Below, piece by piece: positions 23,057 through 31,835 of a DNA stretch of 31,835 nt (position 1 is the stretch's first letter; the number at the start of each line of letters is the position of its first letter). The DNA comes from Thamnocephalis sphaerospora (lineage: Eukaryota > Zoopagomycota > Zoopagomycetes > Zoopagales > Sigmoideomycetaceae). The notes below the pieces were generated by a model, which made no database searches, was not told the origin of the DNA, and was given only the letters and a program-made list of their open reading frames with translations. The position numbers and the translations under genes are program-made. The DNA lies in the NCBI GenBank assembly GCA_003614735.1, contig KZ992555.1:1-31835 (forward strand), given 5' to 3'.

Positions 23057-26000
23057 CTAATAGTCGGTCAGTCGTGAGAATATGTCGTGTCCTTGTCCTC
23101 TGGCATATCGTCGCATGGTTACGGGTGGGCCATTGGACGCAAGCGTAGATCTTGAGCGATAGTGCCTCAGCGTGTGGCCAACATGGTCGCGTTCCTCTTC
23201 CTCCAAATCCGCCAAGTGCTGGTCCGATCCGGCGTAGTAGCGGTGTGCGTTCTGGCTAACGCTACGGCTGCCCGCTTCGCTGTTGGTGGCAGGGTAGGCG
23301 GCCGACGACGGGCGCGCATAGCGCCGTTGGTAGGGCTGTAGCGGCAGCTGCGGGACCGGCTGATTCGAAACAAGCTCCTGATGCTGGTGCACTGGGGGCG
23401 GCAGCGATATTGACCGTACATCGGTCATCTCGCCTGCTGCCATCAAATTGCGCTGCTGCTTGGCGCTAGCCCAATTGATAGCCAGCATCCTGTGTGCCGC
23501 GTGTTAGCAATGCTGTGAGGCAGATGCAGTCAGCGCCGATGGCTTGCTCGCTTACCGCATGCGAATGGTGGCTATCACCGCAAAGACAGCGGTACGGAAC
23601 TTGTCATTGCTCGCAACAGGAAGCAGAGAGCCGTGGTTCTGGGTTGGTACCATTTCCAGAATCATGCGAAGCGTAGCCTGCTCACTGCTCATTGTAGCGG
23701 ACGTGTAAGCAAGACGGTTATAGCCATTGCAACAGTGCTCTTTTGCACCTACCTAGACTCCATACCGCCAATAATCATTAGCAAGTATCGCTTCTGGAAC
23801 TGCAGACTCCGCTGGAAGATAAGCTCGCGCTGACACTTGGCCTGGAGATAGCGAATTTCGCGCGCCAGCTGTCGTGAAATCTCTCGGTGGCGCCCGCGCT
23901 CCGAGTAGATTTCCTCATACTCTTCTCTGATGCGCATTACTTCGTTCTACGTGGTGTGAGGCCGCACAGTAAGCGTCTGCACGGTGCCGAAAAGGTAACG
24001 CAGTCGAGCATACCTCATGAGCATCATGCTCCTGCGCAACGCGCGCTTCAAGGTCGGCAATTTCGTCCATAAGAGCAGCATTGTCCTGCTCCATCTGCGC
24101 CATTTCACGCGCACGGCTTCCCTCCTGGTCGGTTGGTGTGCGTAAGCTTGTCTGCCTGGCAACTGCTAGCGCATAGCACACTTACATTGACCCGCTGGAT
24201 TTGCAGCTGAAGCCGATTGACACTGGCTTGGTGCTCCTTGCGCTCCATGTGCAGCTCCTCCTCTAGCATCTGCAGATCCGCCTGGTACCGCTGGTTGTGC
24301 TCGTGTTCCTCGCGGCACATGGCCTCCAAGCGAACGATGCGATCTTGCAGTATGTGTATATCACGGGATGCGCCTTGGTCGCCACCAAAACCACCCATGG
24401 TCGACATTGCGCTGGTCGGCCGGCTAGCAGCACCTGAGCCTACGAAACCAATCACATCAAGTTAGCGACACCAATATCATACTAGATCCGGCAAATAACA
24501 GGCAAGACGCTGCACACCTTCTACGGCTGTTACACTCGACGCCGTGTCCATAATGCTGCGCAGCAGTCTAGGCGCCACCTTCTCCATGTTGGCCAAGAAT
24601 CCAATCGTAGTGCGCGCCATTGCTTCTCCAAGCGTGCCGAGCGCTTCAAGATCCGCGTAGATGATGGTGACCATGTCTGTTGCACCTGGCCGCAGCGGTT
24701 CGCGGCCCTCGCTATTCTGACGACCGCGCAAGCTAACTTGACCATCCAAGTGCTGCTTCAAAGCAGTATGCTCTTCCATAAACTCGCGCATCTGTAGTCC
24801 AAACTCGCGCAACTCCAGTAGCATAAGATGACCTGGCCCCTGCTCAGCTACATCATTGAAACTGGGCGCAGCGGTGCTACCGTGAGTGCTGGAGGCGCGC
24901 GATGTGGTACGTGTGGTTGCACTATGGCTGCGACGCAGAGGTTGTCCCAACCGCGGCTGTGAGCGATGTGGCGCCGCCATGACGCGGCACAGACGATCCA
25001 ACTCGTCAAGCGTCTGTGCGTTCTTGTCTAGCACTGCATTGATGTTGTACTCCATGCTGATACTGGCATTAGCTGCACGGTACTCGAGCGAATCGTTGCC
25101 CACTGCCAGCTGATCAAGCTTTTGTTGATCGCCGGCACCGTCACGTAGTTCATCCATGTCGCGCTGCTTGCGCACAAGCTCTTCACGCATCATTGTGTTC
25201 ATCTCCTCTGCCACTCGTGCCGCAGCCATCGACTCTTGCAGTTTTTCCTGGGCCTCGACCAGCTGGTGTTCTGTCTGGGCCAAATGAATGTGCATCTGAT
25301 CGTATTCCTGGTTCCGCTCGTCCAGCTGTTCTTGTAGCTGCTCCAGCTGTGTTTGAAGCTGCTGCGCAACGCCTGCGCCCTGCCTATCGGACGGCTCCAG
25401 ATCACCCAACCAAGTAACATCGCCGTTCATCACGTCATCAGTGCCCTGGCAAAGACCATGCAGAGACAGAATGCAGATTAGTATGCGAAGCGTCACTGCA
25501 CGCCTCAGCGCACTATGCGCCTGCACTCACATTGGTGCCCTGCTGATTTTCGCTTGCCCTTTCACCGCTTGGCGTGGTGGTGGTCGTTGCAGCCAAGGAG
25601 ACCTCTTTCAAAAGCTCCAGCCAGCGCTCATCCAACGGGTATCCGGTGGCCTCAAGCCGCACAAGAGCCTCGTGCAGCACGGTGTACACACGCTGCATCA
25701 GCGGGACATTAGCTGGCCGAGATGTAGCTACCGGTGCTGCGCCATCATTGTCGCCCAGCTTCGCTTCCAGTTCAGCACAGCGCTGCTGCCACTCGAGCAT
25801 CTCCTCGTCGCGTAGTTCAATCTCTCGCGCAGCTTCCTCGTAGCAGTGGCGCAGTCCTTCCTCCAGCTCTACGCCAATTGCGTCCTTCTCCACACGAAGC
25901 GTGGACAAATTCTGCTGCAGCCGTGAAATGAGGTCATCGGTGACTGCAAGTAGCGGATGCGTGCGCTCCGGGTCGAGCAGAAGGTCAACGTCAGGAATAC

Positions 26001-29000
26001 CGCGGGCGCGGTCCATAAACACCGAAATGTTTCCGCGCAATACAGCCGTCTCCTCCTCAAAGTCTTCGGCACGATCGCGCGCATCTTGAAGCGCCGCCTC
26101 CAGACGACGCACGCGTGCACGGAGCGTTTCCCGGTCACCGCGTATCGTGTATATCTCACGGCGCAGCTCTGCCACCATCTCCTCCGTGGCCTGTGCCACT
26201 CGCTGTGTGGAAGTCGCGACGTCATCGGCAGACACGGCGGCTGGAGCACTGGGTTCGCTTGTGGCAGCATCCGGCATCAGAGGCTCGCTCACGGGCGGCG
26301 ACAGCACATCCAGTTTGCGCGTACGCTCTGCGAGCGCAGCGGCGCCGCTATTGCGACGAATGCGCTTTTCAACCTCGTCGTCGTCGCTTACATCGCTAAA
26401 GTGCTCAGCCAGTCGCTCGCGCATCTGATCCAGCGACCGATCGCGGTCATCCAGCTCCAGGTACAAATTCCGCACCGTCGTGGCCAGTACAGCTTGCTTG
26501 TCGACCTTTGCTGTAGCAGGACCCTGTCGACCAAGCTTCTGGTTGCGAATCTCCTCGATCCGTCGTCGGTATTTCTCCAGCGAGCGAAGCGGCGAGTCAG
26601 CGGCATCTGCTGACGGCACGTCGGCCTGAGCGTTTGTGGGTATGGCGCCATGACTAGCGCTACGCGCCAGCGCCTGCATATCCATCGGCGGTGCGGCATC
26701 GATGGGCGCCACTGGTAGACCGCTATAAGACCGCTGATGAACCAAATGCCCTTGCTTTTTGCCCTTCTTTTTGATCGACCGTGCTGCTGCCGAAGACGAG
26801 GATGCTGCGGCAACGGCAGTCTCCGCTTGCCGCCGGTGAACAACGGCAAGTCGCTCGACCAGCATCCGCTTTTCGCTCTCCAGTTTCTTCATCGCCTGAT
26901 GCACCCGCTGAACTTCTGTCTCAGCAACCTGCTTGGTCTGCACCGCCTTGTTCCGCTCTTCGTTCAGCAGCTGGATGCGCATCCGCCATTCCGGATCTAA
27001 TTCTAGCACAGAATCATCCGCCTTTTCCAGATCAATATTGGTGGCGGCGGCGATACGTGCTTCCAACTGCTCCTTCTCCTCGCGGAGCACCTAAGAAACA
27101 GCGTAATAGCAGGCGTTAGATAGCTAATCAAGCATGTGCGACGCCAATCACGCTACCTTTATCTCGCGTTCCATATCTTCCTTGCTCTTGTCCAGTTCGC
27201 CGCTCTTTTCCTCCATCTCGGCAAGCTTGGCGTTCATGCGCTCCCGCTCCTCGGACCAGTTTGTGCGCTGCTGAGCAAAATCATTCAGTTCTTCCTCCAG
27301 CTCGGAGCGTTCACGAGCCCATCGATTACGCTCTTCCTCCAGTCCAACCACGGCAATTTCCAGCTCTGTGCAACGCACATCCAGTTCAGCGCGGCGCTCT
27401 TCAAGTTCGTCATATTCGTCGCGCGGAATCAGTGTCTCTGAATCATTGGGTGATCGCGGTCCAGCGCGGCCCGATGCGCCACCCGCAGGCTTTGCAGTGC
27501 TGGCGGTGGCACTGGCGGTGGCGGTGGCGGCAGCCGCAGCTGCCTGAACTTCATTCAGCTGTGCCTCTGCCTTTTTCAAATCACCATGAGTCTGGATGAG
27601 TGCATCGTCGCGCTCCTTGAGCTGCTTGGTCAGCTCGGCAATTTGTTCCTTCAACGCAGCAAGCTCCGGTGCATTCTCCAGCTGAGTCTTGAGCATGGAA
27701 TTCTCCTGCTGCGATGTGGTCAGATCGGCTTCAAGTTCGGTGATGAAAAACTCGATTTCACTCATGGTGCGCTGATGACGCGCTCCATAAGCTGAGGACG
27801 GTACATGCTGTTGCGAAGGCGGTGGCTGACTTTCTGGGCGCTTGGGTGTCAAGAATGGCGAGCTGCCATCACCAGCATCGGTTGCATCCAGATGGGCACT
27901 ACGACGTCGCGAGGACAGGTGTTTGGCGGGAGAGGAAAGGTCAAACAGCGGCTTGCAGAACTTTTGGTGAGCATCGCGTGCTTCAGCTAGCGCGTTCTCA
28001 AGCGCGGTACGGCGTCGTGCGTCAAGCGGCGCCAAAGGATTATTCAAGTGCCTCTCCAGCTCAATGATGCGCGCCGTAGCCTGCTCCAGATTGGCAATCC
28101 GCTCCTTCTCGACCTCTTCCTTGGAGCGCAAACCAATCAAGGCGCGCACTTCTTCGTCAAGCTCCTCCTCGTCGTCCTCGCCGTCGCCATTCTGCGTGAC
28201 CTGCTGTGCCACCAGATCCGGATACGCTTCATGCAACTGCGCTAGTTCTTCTTCAAGACGCTCGCGATCGGCCCAGGAGGCTTCCAGCCAGGCACGCACA
28301 TTTTCCGTTTCTTCACGGCTTTCACGCAGCTCCTCACGACATTTGGACAGATCTTCGGTGACGTCGCTCAGCGACTCGGTAAGCGTTTCTACATCGGCCT
28401 TTAGACGATCAACGACCATTTGATGCTCCTGCTTGACGCGCTGCAGCTCGAGCCGCGCCTCGCTAGCACTGTTGTCGCTTCCAGAGAGCATGCGCTTTAG
28501 TTCCGCCACCTTGCGCACTGTTTCGGATAGCTCCCGCGTCAGTTGCGGTGACGCTTTACCGCCACTGCTATCGCCCTGGCCCTGGCCCTGGCCCTCGTCG
28601 ACATCGACCGCCAAGGCTGCACCACCACCTAGCGTATCTGCACGTGTCATTAGTCGTCGCCGCCACATATCGCGTTCCTCTGTGATAGCAGCCAGATCCG
28701 ACAGTGCCTGATGGAGTGCGCGGGATAGATCATCTGACGAGGCAAATGCCGGGTTGAAGCCTCCCATATCCACCTGGCCTGTCTCCTCCGAGATGAACGA
28801 GCGAGCTAAAGGCGATGCCGTGGCAGGGCGGTCAAGCGTCCCACCGGGCGACGGCGGCCATTTGCCCATGGCAAAGATGTTTTCCAGCGGACCATTCTCG
28901 CCGTTCCTCGACACTGGCGGCATACTCACGGTCCGCTCTCTCCGTAAATTCCGTAGTCGCGATGAGGTGCTGGCGCGCGCCTGTGACGGCGATAGCACCA

Positions 29001-29127
29001 GCGCGGCGTCGAGCACTTGGCCTGACGTTGACGCGGCGTGTGCTGTATTGGACGGCAGGAGGGCATCACGAGGCAGCCCATGGCCGTTGGCGCCTGCACC
29101 GCCGTCTTCGGTGCCGTTGGTCGCCAT
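23057..29127 (-). CDS. Large coiled-coil spindle-pole protein with C-terminal PACT domain (pericentrin/Pcp1 type)
   Basis: Predicted anchor of gamma-tubulin complexes at the spindle pole body. Eight exons: 29127-27157, 27090-25531, 25445-24518, 24439-24186, 24124-24014, 23946-23753, 23684-23556, 23489-23057; 5580 nt, 1859 aa. After a low-complexity N-terminus (about aa 1-110) it is almost continuous Glu/Lys/Gln/Leu heptad sequence to about 1630, interrupted by Ser/Pro/Ala-rich breaks. The PACT domain (about 1630-1730) is seen as REIRYLQAKCQRELIFQRSL, QFQKRYLLMIIGGMES, LRMILEM, then FRTAVFAVIATIRMR. A proline/tyrosine-rich tail follows. 29127 is the first ATG; the frame stays open to 29355 without one. 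The acceptor of exon 7 (23684) could be 3 nt upstream. I did not find a CM1 motif. It converges on ADE17 (281 bp). Confidence 0.85.
28574..28597 (+). repeat. GGCCCT hexanucleotide repeat inside the PACT-protein coding exon
   Basis: Tandem CCCTGG units read on the minus strand as alternating Gly-Gln (EGQGQGQGD). A small coding microsatellite, likely variable in length between strains. Confidence 0.6.
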
Positions 29128-29783
29128 GGCAATGGTGCGCCGCACTTGCTGCTGCGGTCGTCGCGAGTGGATGAGGGTGGTGGCGGAGGTGTAGGTTGTG
29201 GTGGCCAACTGCACGTTGGCCTGGTAGGAAGAGGGTGGACTGTTTGTGGAATCTACCGAATCCGACGCAGCAAGCACGTCTACGCTGAAAAGAGGGCGGA
29301 GAAAAGGGGGACACGGTGCGTGGTCGTGTCGTGGCAGACCTTGGCTTTTGGCCAAAGCGTCGTCTAGCGTGTCTACGCGCGCGCGCGTGGGTACAGCTCA
29401 GTAAGAGCGACAGAGGAAAACAACAGGCGCCAGCGGATAGTGGAAAGAAAGTTGGGAGCGAGCGTGGTCAGTGGGAATCTGCGATATGCGCACGTGGAGC
29501 GTGAACATTGTGCTAATATGCGCTCAATATGGCCAGCAAACAGCGCAATGTGGCAGAGCGCAAGCCAACGAGCGCATATACGCGCCCACTGTGCCACCAT
29601 CCATGAACAACAGCGCGCGATAGGAAGGGTGTATGTTGGGCTGGCGTGCATTCATGGTCAATGCGCTGGGGTAGTCGTGGCGCCGGAGTATTACGCACAT
29701 CACATGTCAGTCTATTTGCAAACTGTCTACAGGGCAGCTGCAGCTGCAGCTGCGCATGCTCTCGTCCAGCCGCATGCCTCGAC
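29128..29783. other. Intergenic region (656 bp) upstream of PACT gene and downstream of DUF1769 gene
   Basis: I see no gene here. It holds an alternating CG tract at about 29374-29387 (TACGCGCGCGCG type) and a palindromic CAGCTG repeat at 29734-29753. The PACT frame remains open to 29355 but lacks an ATG, so that part is taken as 5' leader. Confidence 0.5.
29734..29753. repeat. 20-bp perfect palindrome made of tandem CAGCTG units
   Basis: The sequence (GCAGCT units, three in tandem, closing GC) equals its own reverse complement and lies 31 bp past the stop of the DUF1769 gene, so it may fold in the 3' UTR. Whether it has a processing role is not known. Confidence 0.6.
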
Positions 29784-30726
29784 CTAATCGACCTCGTCGA
29801 TGTGGTGGTGGTGGTGGTCGTCGTCGTCGTCGTCGCTCAAGGGTTGGCCGTGCTCGTCCACCTCCACCAACTTGAACGTAACCGCAAGGATCGTGGCACT
29901 GCCGTCGCGTGTGCGCATCACGTAGGTCAACGGCTATGGTGCAGCGGTCATACAGACGCGCGTGAGTGGGCGCGTGACGAGCGTGCACGCGCTCGCCTTG
30001 GCCTACCTGTCCGTCCCAGTAGGCGACGAGGGAAACAGAGCCCCAGCCGGGAATCTTGACCCCGAGCGTGTTAAAATCGGCCATGCCGTTGCAAAAATCC
30101 ATCGCATACTCCAGCTCAGGCTGCAGCTCCACTGCAGACCGTGCTGCCTCATCGGCAAAATACTTTTTACGTTCGGCACTGCTGCGAGCCACCCTGTCCG
30201 GATAGAGCCGCTGGGCATGCTCCTGCAGCGGCTGAGAAGCATCCGGCTGGCGATCTTCCTCATCACCCGCCTCAACCTCGCTGGGCCAGGCTGCGATGGC
30301 GTTCATCGTACAGACGACCGGCGACCACGCCCATGGCTGCTCGGCCCACAGATCCGCCTCAAGGCCAGGATCGATGATGGCACGTAGCATACGCACACCA
30401 AGCGACGCGCCGGGCGGCAGTCGCAGTGGTCCGTCAAATACATTGCCAAACACCAAGTCATTCGCCGAAAAGGAGCGGCGGAATCGGCCTCGCAGCATGA
30501 TAGAGTAGGTTATGCTGGGCGCACGGTCAAAGTATGGCGTGCTGCGTGGCGCCTGGCGACCCTCACGCGTCGCAGACAGGCCCTGATAGTCGCGCACGCG
30601 TACCCATACGCTGCCGACAAAGTGCTCCGTATCTATGAAGCTTGGGTGCGCCTCGTCATTGGGATTCACCGGCACCACCCGGTCGGCAGCCGGACCCACC
30701 AGCACGCGCAGCTTGTACTGTGGCAT
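29784..30726 (-). CDS. DUF1769 family fungal protein
   Basis: Fungal family of unknown function. Exons 30726-30007 and 29933-29784 give 870 nt, 289 aa. Family-like features are SYSIMLRGRF-type (here TYSIMLRGRFRR), DLVFGNVFDGPLRLPPG, IDPGLEADLWAEQPWAWSP, YAMDFCNGMADFNTLGVKIP, GWGSVSLVAYWDGQ, and after the intron PLTYVMRTRDGSATILAVTF. The phase-0 junction CAG|CCG restores the WDGQPL-Y-V motif. The C-terminus is an unusual run of six Asp and five His before IDEVD. The first in-frame ATG is 30726; the open frame extends further 5' without one. It lies downstream of no gene on its strand within the window. Confidence 0.8.
29803..29836 (+). repeat. GGT/CGT trinucleotide tract encoding the Asp6-His5 tail
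   Basis: About five TGG/GTG-type units followed by six CGT units; on the minus strand these read as GAC x6 then CAC x5 in the DUF1769 last exon. Triplet expansion explains the homopolymer tail. Confidence 0.8.
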
Positions 30727-31233
30727 GTCAGAGGAATGAACGCACAAGCGTGGACAAGAGAGCAAGCGTCGTGCAGCAACGTGAGCAGCAGCAGCAGTAG
30801 TAGTGCGACGCCCGCAGAGCAGAAATGGCCGTGCCCGAGCAAAGAAAAAGGTTAAACACTGACATGTGCAAGTGACGTTGCTGCACCGCCTTGAGCTAAA
30901 AAGTATGAGTCTATGCACATGTCAAGTGGCACATGTTGTATGCCGCCCGATGATGATGCAATGTATCCGGGACATGCCACCGCATGACATGCCCACTACA
31001 CATTGCATGCTAGTGCTACTGCCTATAGCCAGTAACAAGTCGAATCGTCCCATCTTCACAAAAGTACCCGTATCAATGACGCTCAAAGCAACCGCTGCAG
31101 ATGTAGAACAAGATGCAATCGCATGCACCACCTACTTGCATTCTCACATTTCTCCTGGTGATATCGGGCAGCCTAGATAAACTGATGAGACGTGTAGATG
31201 CGGAACGCAAGAGTATCATCATAAACTAACAAG
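30727..31233. other. Intergenic region (507 bp) upstream of the DUF1769 gene and of the dehydrogenase fragment
   Basis: No supported gene. It contains a short AGC/AGT triplet run (about 30784-30803) and several ATGCAT/ACATGT-like palindromic words. Base composition drops in GC from about 30860 rightwards. Open frames here resemble no family I know. Confidence 0.5.
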
Positions 31234-31509
31234 ATGACACGATTCGAGGTTGATGGCGAGTTTGTCTCTCTGGAGCTGCTGCTGTGCGAATCGGACATTC
31301 TTTGCATATGCTGCAGTCTAAACGCAAGCACCCGGCATATGATCGGCTATGCGCAGCTGTGCATAATAAAACCCGCAACCATCCTTGTCAACGTCGCTCA
31401 TGATGACATGCTTGTTCAGGATAACTTGGAGCGTGCATTGCGTGAAGGCAAGCTAGCAGTGGAAAACTCACTAGCTGGTTTGCAAGGCGGAAAACTGCCA
31501 GCTGCCTAA
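31234..31509 (+). pseudogene. Fragment of D-isomer specific 2-hydroxyacid dehydrogenase, probably decayed
   Basis: A 91-codon open frame resembles the second half of the NAD-binding domain of 2-hydroxyacid dehydrogenases: LELLLCESDIL, CCSLNASTRHMIG, KPATILVNVA, then DNLERALREGKLA. The Rossmann GxGxxG half, the N-terminal domain and the catalytic His region are missing on both sides in all frames I read. The usual NTARG signature, whose Arg binds the substrate carboxylate, is here NVAHDD, so the Arg is replaced by His. The frame ends soon after the GKLA block, in AVENSLAGLQGGKLPAA, which does not continue the family. A truncated pseudogene, or a transferred remnant, fits best; a rapidly evolved small protein cannot be excluded. 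Confidence 0.55.
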
Positions 31510-31835
31510 ATTGAAAAGTTGCTTGGCTGCAATGGCGCAATGGCGTAGTTGGCGTGATTCACGCGAGCGCATGAAACCGTAGAACCGCAAGGACATCAGG
31601 GCCATGCATACAGCCATGCATACAGCCATGCATACAGCCATATGACTGGACAACTACGCGAGATACCTGTCACATGCAAGAGTAAGTGCCAACACATTTC
31701 ACAAATGCTAGCACAGACCATTGTTTCTACCAAGATGATTGGCATACGCACCGTGTCATCACATGTAGCACAGTTGATTCTAGTTCCGCTCGGCTGTACT
31801 GGCTTTGTGCTGATTGTATGTACTCGTTATTAGAT
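31510..31835. other. Right-edge sequence (326 bp) without a supported gene
   Basis: Contains the 12-bp tandem repeat at 31601-31636 and one open frame (31642-31833) with a hydrophobic end but no recognisable family. A gene continuing past the window edge cannot be excluded. Confidence 0.4.
31601..31636 (+). repeat. 12-bp tandem repeat, three perfect copies (GCCATGCATACA)
   Basis: Three exact units followed by a partial fourth (GCCAT). Each unit includes the palindrome ATGCAT. It lies just after the dehydrogenase fragment in non-coding sequence. Confidence 0.9.

Noticed and set aside
25957-26613. Long plus-strand open frames antisense to the coiled-coil gene (also 28754-29194)
   Set aside because: They are shadows of the biased Glu/Lys/Gln/Leu codon composition on the minus strand; no family similarity.

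Overview
The window looks like nuclear DNA of a fungus with a very compact, intron-dense genome, most likely a basidiomycete yeast (a Malassezia-like or other Ustilaginomycotina lineage is my inference, not shown). The reasons are: about 80 short spliceosomal introns (mostly 50-100 nt, many with CTAAC/CTGAC-type branch points) in 13 multi-domain eukaryotic genes; fungal families such as Ten1, a PACT-domain spindle-pole protein and DUF1769; intergenic gaps of only 100-300 bp; and GC content near 52%. I found no tRNA, rRNA, CRISPR, IS element or bacterial-type operon. Exon coordinates were worked out by hand from splice-site phase and family conservation, and each full gene model closes on a multiple of three.

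Left third (1-8131): the 3' part of a PLP-homeostasis protein (YggS/PLPBP family, +) converges on a 24-exon synaptojanin-type phosphoinositide phosphatase (-). This gene is head-to-head with LSM6 (+), which is followed by a soluble calreticulin with a C-terminal RDEL (+).

Middle (8241-19552): MCM2 (-, 14 exons, start codon alone in exon 1) is head-to-head with the splicing factor YJU2/CWC16 (+). Next come a 12-TM major-facilitator transporter (-), an unrecognised F-box-tail-like protein (+) interrupted by one in-frame UAG, and a TKL-like protein kinase with a C-terminal C1 zinc domain (-).

Right third (19743-31835): TEN1 (-) is head-to-head with the bifunctional purine enzyme ADE16/17 (+). 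These are followed by a 1859-residue coiled-coil PACT protein of the pericentrin/Pcp1 type (-), a DUF1769 protein (-), and a short, probably decayed 2-hydroxyacid dehydrogenase fragment (+) in AT-richer, repeat-bearing sequence at the right edge.

The genes are mostly unrelated housekeeping functions (DNA replication, telomere capping, splicing, RNA decay, purine synthesis, ER folding, membrane traffic, spindle pole), so this is ordinary eukaryotic gene-dense DNA rather than a cluster. The most unusual signals are: a UAG codon in a tobacco-mosaic-virus-type readthrough context; an inverted near-identical 36-bp copy of an intron 3' end shared by two neighbouring genes; several GC-AG introns; micro-exons down to 12 nt and an ATG-only first exon; and a soluble calreticulin in a fungus.
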